Source: Gorsachius magnificus | Lineage: Eukaryota > Chordata > Aves > Pelecaniformes > Ardeidae | Direction: 5' to 3' | Length of the DNA stretch: 64,000 nt | NCBI GenBank assembly: GCA_034008185.1 | Contig: CM067083.1 | Span: 122,403,337 to 122,467,336, forward strand | Program-made: the position numbers and the translations under genes | Part shown: positions 24,183-35,218 of the stretch, one piece after another | Position numbering within the stretch: the stretch's first letter is position 1 | Layout: each line of letters opens with the position of its first letter | The notes under the pieces: model-generated | What the model was told of the DNA's origin: nothing | Databases searched by the model: none | What the model saw: the letters and a program-made list of their open reading frames with translations, nothing else

Positions 24183-24254
24183 TGACCTCAGCGTGATTCA
24201 GACACCCAACCTCGTGATCCAGGTGCAGACACGCTGCCCTTGTGCCACAAGGCC
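24183..24254 (-). pseudogene. tRNA-Trp pseudogene
   Basis: It aligns over its full length with the minus-strand tRNA-Trp copies (TGACCTCAGCGTGATTCAGA, then GTGCCACAAGGCC), but has many substitutions and a disturbed anticodon arm (GTGATCCAGGTGCAGAC on the plus strand). It cannot form a normal Trp cloverleaf. Confidence 0.78.
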
Positions 24255-24464
24255 AGAATGGAGGGGTGCAGCACCAGGGTATCTCAGACCCCTCACTTTT
24301 ATGACTTTGCAACCTTCTTTTAGGAATTAGGATTGTTTAGGAGACTACAAGGTGTATCAGACAGGAAGGGGCAAAAGTATGTCCACCAGCAGGCTTTAAA
24401 AAAATTTAAGTAGGGCAAAAGCTCAAAGAGATGTGGAAAAGTATGGAAAGGGACAAAGCTAGAC

Positions 24465-24990
24465 TTGCTCCATGTTGTCAGTGTCTTGTTTGTAGTGAGG
24501 AGTTTAGTCTTGGACACGGTGCTTGAACAATGGTCTCAAAGTGCTGGATGGAGAGCAATAATACTTCCTCTTGAGCTGGCAGCTCTGTTCTTGGTAGGAC
24601 AGCCCAGCATGCAGTTGGCCTTCATGGGTGCAAGGGCACACTGCTGACTCTTGCCAAGTGGTTATTCTCCAGGACCCCCCACACTCTTTTCTGCACATCT
24701 GTTTTCTTGACAGTCTGTAGTGCTGCAGGGGGTTATCCCATCCCAGATGCAGGACATGGTGTTTACCTTTAATGAACATCCTTCACCCTCTCCAGATCTC
24801 TCTAAATGACAGCCATCCATGCCAGTGTCACGGGTCCCCTCCCCGCTGGTGTCATCCATGAACTCACATAGAATTCATCCTGTCCCATTATTGAGTACAT
24901 CAGTGAAGATGTTCAATAGCACTGACTCCTGACAAACACTAGGAGCAATTAACCACCATGTGCGCTTCCAGCCCCTCACCACAACCCTTC
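24465..24990 (-). mobile_element. Old CR1 fragment
   Basis: On the plus strand GAACAATGGTCTCAAAGTGC, CAGTTGGCCTTCATGGGTGC, CATCCCAGATGCAGGACATG and CTCTCCAGATCTCTCTAAATG follow the reversed order of the CR1 reverse-transcriptase C-terminal half. It is diverged, with no open frame. Confidence 0.72.
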
Positions 24991-25373
24991 AAGCCCAATC
25001 TCCCATCCCACTTGCCACCCACCCCTTGCCCACAGTTGTTCCTAGCAAGGCTTCAGCCAGCTTTCACTCAGTAGCACTCAGCCAGCCAGAGAGGAGGTCT
25101 GCACAGGGCTTATGAGGAAAACAGACACTTGGAGACCTCAGAAGCAATCCTGCTGCTCCACAGTCTCAGAGGTCAGCAGGCCAGGACAAAAAGGACTTGA
25201 GGAGTGGTGGCTCTTAAGGCAGGTGTCACGTTTGCAGCTTTGGCGAAGTGTTTCACAAGATGATGCTCCTATGATGCTGGTGTCAGAAAGATAGGAAAAA
25301 CTCCTGGAAGGGGAAGGAGCTAATGAAGACAGCTGTCCCCTGTCACCTCCATGACAGCCAGGAAATTCCAGGG

Positions 25374-25446
25374 CGAGCCAGGCAGGAGTCGAACCTGCAA
25401 TCTCCTGATCCGTAGTCAGGCGCGTTGTCCATTGCGCCACTGGCCC
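25374..25446 (-). tRNA. tRNA-Arg-ACG: tRNA-Arg (anticodon ACG)
   Basis: A 73-nt cloverleaf with the same acceptor, ACG anticodon loop and CCTGA/TCAGG stem as the 23659 copy. It has the standard TTCGACT T loop, where the inverted-repeat copies carry TTCAACT. No AAAA (a minus-strand TTTT) is seen close downstream, so the terminator is weak or distant. It is probably functional. Confidence 0.9.
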
Positions 25447-25592
25447 TGGCCTCTGGTCCCACCTGGTGCCCCCACCGTGCTTTCTGTACCACCTGGGTGT
25501 GTTGGTGGTCAAAGGGAAGTGGCATGACCTCACCTAGCTCCCTCCTGCCATGACAGCCTTGCCCTATTCATCTATGGGGGAGAGGTCAGTAT

Positions 25593-25620
25593 TGGTCCCA
25601 CTGGTCCCACTGGTCCCACT
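25593..25620. repeat. Short 9-bp tandem repeat
   Basis: GGTCCCACT is repeated three times in tandem. Confidence 0.8.
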
Positions 25621-25761
25621 ACCTAGGAGAAGTGGTGCCTGTGCTGAGCCCCCCAAAAGGAGGCCAGGCAGAAAGGGCTGGTTGGTGACCTCCAACCCCT
25701 CAGCTGCTCTGGTGGGCTGGAGGTGACATCTTGCTTGCCCCATGGTAGGTGTTTCCACAGT

Positions 25762-25940
25762 TCCTAGCCAACACAGGGCTTGGGGCAGCCCAGGACTCTC
25801 TGGAGCCGTGGTGCACAGCTGAGGGTTGATGTCAGCCCAAGGTCACCTTTTTGTCCTCCACTTACTCCTTCCTGATGACAGAGAGCAGAGCAGGTGAGCT
25901 GTGGGTAGGGAGATCTTGCTTGATGGCAAATTGTTCTGGG
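25762..25940. repeat. Diverged duplicate of 19021-19205
   Basis: This is the partner of the stretch at 19021-19205. It lies between two tRNA-Arg copies, which suggests that flanking DNA was duplicated together with tRNA units. Confidence 0.45.
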
Positions 25941-26084
25941 CTAGCCTGTACATGGGCATCTTCAACCTTCCTTGTCCAAGCCACGTGCAGGGTGAAGGTA
26001 CCACAAAGGTGGTCACAAGCCCATGAACCTACCAACGTGGGATGGAGCACCACAAGAACATGGAAGCAGGAACTGCCCATTGAA

Positions 26085-26290
26085 TAACAGGGTGATTCAG
26101 GTTGGAAATGACATGTGGATGTCTCTAGTCCAAACTTCTACTCAACTTATGACATCCAGATCAGTGCCTTTCCTGCTTGAACTCTGAATAACTCCAAAGA
26201 TGGAGAGTCCACAGCCTCTTTAGGCCCCTCTCTCAGTGATTTACCACCCTCACAGTGAAATGTTTTTGCCAGCATACCCAGTTAGAGCCT
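26085..26290 (-). mobile_element. Old CR1 3' end fragment
   Basis: GGTGATTCAGGTTGGAAATG then CTCTAGTCCAAACTTCTA, followed later by TTTACCACCCTCACAGTGAA, matches the reversed 3' end of a diverged CR1. Confidence 0.7.
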
Positions 26291-26427
26291 CCCCTGATGT
26301 GAGGGAAGTTTTGCTGTGCAGGAAGCCCAGCAAGGAGGGAGAAACTCCAGGCAAAGGCAAGCCACCATGGAGAAAGAGGTCCCCTGTCACCATCAGTACT
26401 ACGGCTAGGCTGTGGGCAGGAAAATGG

Positions 26428-26500
26428 CAAGCCAGACAGGAGTCGAACCTGCAATCTCCTGATCCGTAGTCAGGCGTGTTGTCCATTGCACCACTGTCCC
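26428..26500 (-). pseudogene. Degenerate tRNA-Arg(ACG) copy
   Basis: It is 73 nt with an intact ACG anticodon arm, T loop (TTCGACT) and a close terminator (AAAA at 26421-26424, read as TTTT). The acceptor GGGACAG/CTGGCTT has an A-G mismatch at pair 4 and G-U at pairs 1 and 2. The D stem carries paired changes (GTG/CAC for GCG/CGC), so it may have been under selection until recently. A weak functional gene cannot be excluded. Confidence 0.65.
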
Positions 26501-26609
26501 TGGTCCTCCTGGAGCTCTGGGGGCTTCCCATCACTGGATGAGCTATGTGAGGGGAGCAGGGGAGGGTGCAAAAGGATTAAGTATAGAAAAAATTAGATTT
26601 TATGGGATC

Positions 26610-26663
26610 CCTGGAAGCCAAGTGATGCAGAGTCAGAGGCGCTGCCCTTGTGCTACAAGGTCG
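26610..26663 (-). pseudogene. tRNA-Trp pseudogene fragment
   Basis: GAGTCAGAGGCGCTGCCCTT then GTGCTACAAGGTC matches the 5' half of tRNA-Trp read on the minus strand. The T arm and 3' acceptor are lost, and the CCA anticodon is destroyed. Its outer flank resembles that of the Trp copy at 28568. Confidence 0.72.
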
Positions 26664-26984
26664 ATATGGATGGATGCAGCCCCCAGGCATGGACCCAGCC
26701 TGGGTGAGGGGATGTGCTCCCCATGGGGACCACACCAGAGATGGCTGCTACAGCTGGAGACCCAGGGTTAACCCCAACCCTGATAAGCTGGGCATTGCAG
26801 CTGAGCCTCCTGTGGGGCAAGTGAGATGTCTCCCCTACCTCAGTCATTAACTCTGGCACCCACCAGGCACCTTTTGCACCAACTGAAAACTTACCCACTG
26901 AGCCCCCGTTCACATGCCCTGGTTGCAGCTCCCTCCCTTTTTCACTCCCTCTCTCTATCCCTCTCTCCTCTCCACCTTCACCAA

Positions 26985-27345
26985 TGACAAAAAATTTGGG
27001 AAAATACTTTTCCCACATATTTGGACAGAACCTCCCATTTCAATTTTAAACCTATTGTCTCTCATCCATTCATCACGAAATGCTGAGAAGAGCCTGGCTT
27101 GACGACCTCCTCATAGGTTTGCTATCAGGTCTTCATTGAAACCTCTTATTCCCCAGGCCAAATGAAACCAGTTCCCATGGCTTCTCCTCATACTCGCTGT
27201 AAGGAGAGAAGCCATGGGACAAACACCAGGCCATGGCTCTCCACTGGACTTGTTCCAATTGGTCAAGGTCTTTATACTGGGGTCCCCAAATCGGTGTGCA
27301 GTATTCCCAGTGGGGAACATGAGTGAGCAGTAGGAATAGAGGAAG
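26985..27345 (-). mobile_element. Old CR1 fragment
   Basis: GGGAAAATACTTTTCCCAC, AAACCTATTGTCTCTCATCC, TTTGCTATCAGGTCTTCATTG, CCACTGGACTTGTTCCAATTG and GTGTGCAGTATTCCCAG follow the reversed order of the CR1 C-terminal tail. It is diverged. Confidence 0.78.
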
Positions 27346-27552
27346 GTCAGTACTGCATAGAGGACAGTGGTGACACAAGGTTCCTCGATCTACTGAAAGG
27401 TCTGGAGGAACTCTTTCCATCATCCTGCTGGGCAAGAGGACAGACAAGCCAGCACTTTTGCCCTGCAGAAGGCCCAGGAGGATGGATGATGGACAGAAGA
27501 AGAAAGGCCCTCAAGGAGGGAGCAGGAGGAGCCACTGCCAGGCTAAAAGTGT

Positions 27553-27625
27553 CGAGCCAGGCAGGAGTTGAACCTGCAATCTCCTGATCCGTAGTCAGGC
27601 GCGTTGTCCATTGCGCCACTGGCCC
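27553..27625 (-). tRNA. tRNA-Arg-ACG: tRNA-Arg (anticodon ACG)
   Basis: The mirror copy of 23659-23731, identical as read by eye, including the TTCAACT T loop. A close Pol III terminator is present (AAAA at 27545-27548 on the plus strand). It is probably functional. Confidence 0.92.
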
Positions 27626-27863
27626 CGGCCCCTCACCATCCACGTACCCTTGTCAGGCTGCCTGCATCCTTCATTCTGTAGAACATCCTCTGTGCCCATC
27701 ACAAAGACACCAAACAACACGCAATGCAACATCAAGCAGTGAGGAACATCAGCTGGACTGCCAACTGCTGATGGCAGCCCCCTGGTCCAGCCACGTTGCC
27801 AGTTGCCTTGTGATTCAGCTTAGGTGCTCTGTCTCTGTGTTCTGCTACAGGTTAAATCATAAT

Positions 27864-28089
27864 CAAGCTAAATGATGTCATCCCTACAAAGAAACTGATA
27901 ACATTGGCCAAGAGTGGTCTGGTTTGGGTGAATCCATGATCACTGTTTCTAGTCATTTCCACGTTCCTCCTTCATTTGGGCATGGCTTTCAGGAGTATTA
28001 ATTCCATAGTCTTCATGTGGGCTCTTAGGTGAGGCTGACCAGGCTAGAGCTCCCCAGATCCTGCTTCTTAGTATTCTTGAAAAAACCTC
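27864..28089 (-). mobile_element. Old CR1 reverse-transcriptase relic (right arm)
   Basis: The mirror of 23195-23420. This relic was already present when the inverted repeat formed. Confidence 0.7.
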
Positions 28090-28567
28090 TCATGTTGTTT
28101 ACCAGAAACTTGTCTCTATTTCCATGATCCATGATTAAGTAGTTTACTTTGACGCCCCTCCAGAAGTCCCCTGGACTGACTGTACCACCTCATGTTTCCC
28201 TCCCAGCAAATAAATCCTGACTTACGTCCAGGTTGGCCAGGGGTGAACTAAGCATGCAGTTACAAAGCTCCTTGCACTTCCCTGAGGAAGACTTCATTGT
28301 CTTCAGCTTGTTGATGAGGCAAACTGTGGCAGACACCCACCACAACACACCCCTGTGTTGGCCTCCACTCTGGTCATGATCCATAACCTCCAAGCAGCAC
28401 CATCTCCTGGCTGAAAGGAGAGCTCTGGGCATCATGTTTCCCCCCTCGTGGGTTCCTGAAGTGCCCCCTATAGTTGGCCAATGCCTTGCAGAGCCCCGCC
28501 CCTCACGCAGAGCGGCCCCACAGAAAAGCAGGGGCAATACAGAGGGTGGGGAGTGGTGTCTCCAGGC

Positions 28568-28639
28568 TGACCCCGGTGTGATTTGAACACACAACCTTCT
28601 GATCTGGAGTCAGACGCGCTACCCTTGCGCCACGAGGTC
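28568..28639 (-). tRNA. tRNA-Trp-CCA: tRNA-Trp (anticodon CCA)
   Basis: The mirror copy of 22645-22716: a 72-nt cloverleaf with CCA anticodon and fully paired anticodon and T stems. It is the outermost RNA gene of the cluster on the right. It is probably functional. Confidence 0.92.
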
Positions 28640-28688
28640 AGGGTGGAGGGATGCCCTCCCTGGGATGGACCCCAGCCTGTGCAGTGGG

Positions 28689-31600
28689 GATGTCCTCTCC
28701 ATGGGGGGCAGCCCAGGGGTGTTCAGGAACCCTTCAGATGCTGCTACGAGGGGAAGGTGGCCAACGTCTGGCTGCAGAGAGGAGTCCAGGATGGAGGATG
28801 AAGGGGGGAGGAGCCAGGCTCAGAGATGTTGGGATGGAAGAGGATGTCCTAGGGCAGAACACAGGGAAGGGGCCAGGTCCCCTCCTGCAGCACAGCCTGA
28901 GGTGGGCTCTGAGTATGTACCCAGAAATGGTGGTGGACTGTCTTAAGAGCAGACAGCCCAGCTCAGTCACAGATGCCCGATGTAGGCAACCAAACCCTGT
29001 TCTGGATGGGAATGACCTTCTTCTCAAATGTCCCATTTCATCTGGACCTCCTGCAGGGCTGGATAGAGGCAGGGTGGCTGCATCTCCATCTGTCCCATTC
29101 TTTTTTTCTTTCAGAGCACGTTTTTTTCTGCTCAACCCATCTTTGCTTTTCTCCACCTCCATTTCATCCCACAGAGTTCCTCACTGCTCTACCTTCAGCC
29201 TAGTTCTACCTTCTGCCTCATCAAAAACACACATTTTGACATCTTTGCACTCAGTTGCTGCTTGCCCCAGAGCTCATGCTAAAAATCTTAGAGTTAGAGC
29301 TCTGACACTGCTATTAATTTTCTATTTCCGTTTTAAAAAATAAACTATTTAATATTAGTGTACCAGTTTGTGATGTAAAGCAGAATTTGTAGTTGTTAAG
29401 AATGACCCATTTCAGAAAATCCTTGCAAAATGAGGATAAAAAATGATGAAATTGTTAATAAATGCAAATAAAAACTACAGCACCCAAATAAGCAATGGCA
29501 TAAATGATAGTTTAATAAATGTACTTCCCCCCCGATATAGTTATCTAGCTATACTTAAGGCAGTTTCTTGCACTGCATAACCAGCGAGCTCCTTGTCCAC
29601 TGTATGTATGTGCTGTATACAAACCCATGAGATGCATAATGTTAATTTGGAGAGAAAGATCGCTACTGAACTTTATTCGATTTCTGTTTGTGGGAGTATG
29701 CCACAGCAATCTCACCTGGGATGGTGGTAGGGTACATTTCTACATGGAAACGTTCTTCACTTGTGAAACAAGATATCTCAGCAGAAGACATTCTGAAATT
29801 CTTCATTTTCAAGCTTTTGAAAATTAGTTTTGTTTTTAAAAGAAATAACTGGCATGATGTGGTTACTGTTCTCCGACTGTACAAGGTAGCATCAATTAGC
29901 AAGGCATGAAGTGCTAGCGGAACGTCTCCCGGGGTGGGATGCTGCTTCAGATACAGGAATGGGTCTACAGGAAATATGCCTACTTGTTCCCTAAGCAGCA
30001 GAGGTCCCATTATTATAGTTACAAAGTTTTATAAAGTTATATAAAACTATGGGAAGTTAGAAAAAGGTTAACTTTATAGTTATACATTTATCTTGAATGT
30101 GCACAACTCAATCCAGTCCCTAAAATTTGGTGTCTGCAACCAAAAGCCATCCCTGCTCTCCAGACATTAATAATAGTCATGTACTTACCCTGTGAATTAT
30201 CAATGCTGCAGATGGAGCAAAGAGGCAGCACCTACCTTTCCATCTGAGCAAACCCGGCCCACAAGAAGGACTTTCTGTCCCTTCCTCCACCAGCGTGTCC
30301 TCCCGCAAGAGGGAGCCATGAACCAGCTCATGGGCTCCACCAGCTGCAAAGCCAGGCTGGAGATGCATTTTGCTCAGTGAAGGACCCTCCATTCCCTAGG
30401 GCAGGATGGAAATTCAGCTTGTTTCCTTCCTAGAAATACAGCTCTTTCTCCACAGGCCGTATTTTTGGGGGGGCTATTCAGTCCCATTGGTCTCTGTTAG
30501 GTTTTCCCACCCATCAGCACACAGTTTTCTAGAAGTGCTGCTTCAAACGTGGCCAGGGGGAGCTTCACCTGCTGCCTGCTCCCCGCTGACCACCTCACAG
30601 TGGCACCTCTCCTTACCTGTCCCACTCCAGTACTTGCTTAGTTTCCAACTGCATGACGAAGCGGGAGAGATTCAGCTGCCTAAATTCAGGCATCTAGTGT
30701 CTGTGTTATGGGATATGCTGCCTGGTCTATATTTGCCTCTCCCGAAGCATCTGAGTGTCCCATAGACCTCTGTCGCATGCACATACCTTGCATGCTCCAG
30801 GACATCTGTAGTGATATTATGTTCAGGCAACCGAATCCTGCCTGGGGGTGGGAGTCAGCTCAAAGATTTGGACAGTTAAAGTAGGTATCTCTGCATAGGG
30901 GTATTAGATAACATATGTTAAGATAACATAGGTGTGTTAGAGAGCTGATACACTACTAGGGCCATAAAAGGTCTTGAAGAGATGTGGGAGATATTTCTGG
31001 ACACCGGGCATTGCTGTGTTCATTTTTATTTTTAAGCAGAAAATATTGATGTCTGTATGATATCAGTTTGATAGAATACTGAAATTTTCAAATTTCTCAG
31101 CAGAAGACACCATTTCTCCCTCACCCCTTTCCAGCCCCTGACAAAGTTATAAATAAGGCCTGGTTTTCAGCTAGTTCAAGGAGCACTGCACCTCAACTGC
31201 ACTCAAACCCTGCTGATTTACATCGCCGTCACGCAAATCTGTATAAGTGCTCGGGGGAAACAGATGTTTTCCATAATTTTAGTGTCCCAGGTTACTTCAG
31301 AGCTAGCCCAGGCCCAGTGACTGAAAAATTCAAAATTAAAGAGATGTCCTCCCTTCTCATGCATGCTGCCTTCCTCATGCTCTCAAAGGATGTGTGAGTC
31401 TCAGGAAAGATTCGTAGTTTTCTGAGTCTACTGAAAGGAGAGAACAGACATTTTGCACGATGGTAGAAGCTTCTCCCTTATTGCTGCCCACCACTCAGAT
31501 GGATCTACATCTTTTTCAGCTTATCCCTACTCAAGGACATGTAGCTATGAGGATTTGACCTGGCAGACACTTCTCAGGAGCCATAACGGTGATTTCAAGA

Positions 31601-32169
31601 TGACAACTGTCCAGTGGAGATGTCTATGGCTGTTAGGCCCATGACTAAGGAACTCCCTGCAGCAGTGGAGGGCTCTTCTATGGCCAGACCCCCTGCAACT
31701 TTAGGAGAAGTCAATCCATTGGGTGACCCAGTGTTCATCCTGTATTGAGAACTGCTGCATGCTTCCGCACCAATTGCAGCAGGAATGCAGGCATCTTCTG
31801 GAAATACCTGTAAATACCTACTCATTGCTTCCCACGCCCCCATCAGAAGAGGTGACATTCCTGGTGGGATTGAGACTCATAAAGCACATTTTTCAGGCTC
31901 TTGTTAAATTAGCTAATATACCTGGGTGAGGTGGGTAGCGATGCTACTATATGGGCATTATATTGCTATGGCAGTCAGGATTAGCAAGATCTACTCCACG
32001 GCAGAAAAATCACTAAAGCGTTTATCTCTATTCCCCAGATTAAGAAATAGAAACAACCATGTTCCAAAGAGTGTCTGTCTCACCTGCCTCGGACACATAC
32101 CTCAAGACAGGGTTGAAGTCTCCTCTGGAAGTCTTTGTGTTTCCATTGACTCTGAGGGAAAACTAGATT
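28689..32169. other. Non-coding stretch
   Basis: No gene or RNA was recognised. A frame of 230 codons at 28651-29343 overlaps the repeat edge and shows no domain. The sequence beyond about 29.3 kb is AT-rich. Confidence 0.45.
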
Positions 32170-32409
32170 ATCATAGAATCATAGAATCATAAAATGTTTT
32201 GGGTTGGAAGGGACCCCTAGAGGCCATCCAGTCCAACCCCCCTGCAGGGAGCAGGGACACCTTTAACCAGATCAGGTTGCTCAGAGCCCCGTCCAACCTG
32301 GCCTTGAATGTTTCCAGGGATGGGGCTTCCACCACCTCTCTGGCCAACCCCTGCCAGTGTTTCACCACCCTTATTGTAAAGAATTTCTTCCTTTTATCTA
32401 GTCTAAAAT
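32170..32409 (-). mobile_element. CR1 LINE 3' end fragment
   Basis: ATCATAGAATCATAGAATCAT is followed by GGGTTGGAAGGGACCCCTAG. The minus frame gives [20 protein letters not shown]. It is of the same subtype as the copy at 11780. Confidence 0.92.
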
Positions 32410-35182
32410 TATGTTAGATTTGACAGCTAGGATGGGTTTCATCCCACCTCCTTCAGAGGTTGACAGTACAGATGCCTCCATCTGAACAAGTCTTCTGTGT
32501 TTCCTTCATAGTCAATGGAGAGAAGCAAGTACTGGGTAAGCCTTCCAGAATATCACGTTGTAGAAGTGACACTGGCTACATGACTGGCTTCAGTGCAGGC
32601 TCTAGACTGTAGACATCTCAAGTGGGGTGAGGAGAACCCCAGCTGTAATTTGCACATATCTAATTTGAGGCAGACTCCACCAAAAACCACAAAACAGAAT
32701 ATCTCAAATCATGGGTGATTCATCTTAATAATGCTACTGACTAAAATAGTGATTAAAGCAACCCTGCTCAAAATTCTGCACTTGTTTGCATTTTCACATG
32801 CTGTATGGAAATGCATGAAAAAGTCTCCAGCAGGTCTGTCTGCTGGTAAACTGGATGAACTGGGAACAGGCCTTTCCTGTGACCATTGCAACACTGAACA
32901 TGAGGAAGCTATATGGAGGGTTGGTGACCTCTTCCAGCCCCAGCCATAGGTCATCTGCAGAACTGGTCATTAGGCAGGAGGAAGAGCTTTCCTGTGCGTA
33001 TTTCTCCTGTGATCCATATAAAACATGTGTCTCACCTGGAATAACCTGAGAGAGGAGGAGGAGGAGAATAAATGAGAGCAAATGAAATGCAGATGCACCA
33101 AGGCAGAATGAGATGACAATTCTTTGCTAGGTGGTGAGAGAGTTCCAGTGTTTATAGGATTTCTGGGAGCAAGAAGGACTGGAAACAGGGTTTTTACCTC
33201 AATATATGTAGTGCAACCCTTGGCCAAAATTGCTAACAAACATCTCTGTGCATCACTTTCCCTGAACAACCACAGGGCCATCTCTGAGTCAGAAGAGGTG
33301 ATCCGACCTGCTCCAAGCAACAGGGACTCTGGAGGGAAACCTTTTACCAAAGTGACTTTCACTCCAAATCCAAAGGTTTTTTTCTGAGATAAATTTTTTT
33401 ATCATAATTTGAAGGGAATCATGATCATATAAATGCTTATAGCCTGACAGTGAGAACATTGTCTGTGCAATGCATGGAAATTATAGGGAAGGATTTTGAA
33501 TGTAAGATTATTGGACAAGCGTTCCTCCTCTGCCAGGTTATTGATACACTTCAGGTGTTGCATTTGTCCTTCACTTTCCATGAAAATTAAAAAAAACCCA
33601 AAAAACCAAACATTTCCAGTCCATTGTTAAACACAACGGGTCTGCTTTTTGCAATTCTAAAAATAACTTTGCAGAATTAGAAAGCTGGGTTCCTGCTCCA
33701 GTCTGACTATGTACAATGTTGGGTCCGGTCTGAGAGCTGAGATACTCCCCTTGGCTTCAGTGGGAACCTGAGCCAACTGAAGGTTTTTTTTGTCAAGGTC
33801 TTTGTCTCATCCATTTCCCTGGAGTGCCTGAAAATGGACATAAGCAGCTCTCCTGCCACATGGCTGCCTGGGAGACTCAATGGCGCCTGCCAATTTGAAA
33901 TGAGAAGCTAACAAAGAAACCAGAAGGGCAGCGAACAATGCACATTGACTAAGGGGAAGGTTTATGTTGTTGATATCAAGGCCACTGGGTCAGAACAACA
34001 TCAATAAATATCATGTACAAACCCAGGCTCAAATAAGTGGCACTGGTTTCTTCTGCTCCAAAGGAGAACCGGCGCTGTCAGCTACCATTTCAGTATGGCT
34101 ATTTGTAGCACAGGTCAAACACTCTACGGATGGATCCTTATGGAAACTTGCTTGTCCTCTGCTCTTTGGACACCTGCAAACCTGAAGGTGCTGCTCATGA
34201 CATCTGCAAACTCTGATAATCTGCACCTCATTCCTGACCCAGCTGAGGAAGCAATAAGGAGTAACAGGCATTCTATCCATAGACAGCGCAAATAAATCTA
34301 TTTTGTTCTGTGAAAGGTGCTTTGAAGAAAAAAAAAAAAAGTCCTTTTTGTTTGCCAAACTATCCTTGAAAAACCAGAAAAGTGACAAAACATTTCTTCA
34401 GGACTCCCTGGAGCAGAGAGTGGACAAATACTCATTTCTAGTTTATGGGCACCCCTAAAGCATTTGATCCTGTTTAAGAGAACAGCTTGAGCACTTGGGG
34501 GTTGAATAATGACTTCAGGCAATAAGTGTAGGAACCTGCGGTGCTGAGCCCTTCTAAGATGGCAAGAACTCACTTTTTAAGTAGAAAAATGGCAAGTTTA
34601 ATAATACAGTATATTTCATGGAAATGAAGTCCTGGCAGCCCAAGCACAAACCAAGCTGATTAATTCCAGACTGCTGTAACACCTTGTTCTTGTGGTAAGG
34701 CACTAACATTTGGGGAACTGAGGTGTGGGAGAACAGTGGGACATACTGGCTCCACCCTGGGGAGACCTTCTGGCAATTTCCACATGCTTTTATTTAAATG
34801 CCTTATGAAACCAAATGAGCTCTCTGCAGAAGCACTCAAGACATTTGCACAGGGTGATGAGGTATGGTATCGGCCAAGCCTTATACCCAAGGGTGCCTAA
34901 AAACATCACTAGATGATTACCTTGTGGCCGCGGAAATTACCTACCCACTGTTGAGAATGGGAGCTCAGACACCTGGCTGAATCCCACTCCTGTTTTCTGA
35001 GCCATGCCCTGCACTTTACTTCTTCAATGCAGAAGGAACAACAGGAGATATCATGAAAGACTTGCTCCAGAAGAGCCTGTTCACTAAGGCAATGTCAAAA
35101 ACTAGCAGGAGAGTTTTGAACTGAAGTCTGCCATGTCCCTGAGGACAATCTCAGGCCATTAGCCATCCCATAGTTGACCCAG
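32410..35182. other. Non-coding stretch
   Basis: No gene recognised. It contains short A-rich runs (33590-33606, 34328-34340). Confidence 0.45.
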
Positions 35183-35218
35183 GATTCTATGATTTCTTCA
35201 TTAAGAAATCATAGAATC
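35183..35218. repeat. Perfect 16-bp hairpin made of CR1 tail sequence
   Basis: GATTCTATGATTTCTT (35183-35198) and AAGAAATCATAGAATC (35203-35218) are exact reverse complements separated by 4 nt. The outer 11 bases are CR1 3' tail repeat, so this is probably a plus-oriented tail remnant abutting a minus-oriented tail. Confidence 0.8.

Larger units (their letters stand above)
27395..28688 (-). repeat. Right arm of the 1,294-bp inverted repeat
   Basis: The reverse complement partner of 22596-23889, with equal length. The 134-codon open frame just inside the tRNA-Trp translates identically in both arms (28594-28190 here, 22690-23094 there). The spacer between the arms is 3,505 bp. Confidence 0.93.

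Noticed and set aside
28651..29343. 230-codon open frame on the plus strand
   Set aside because: It starts within the edge of the inverted repeat, shows no domain or signal peptide, and looks like chance in GC-rich DNA.
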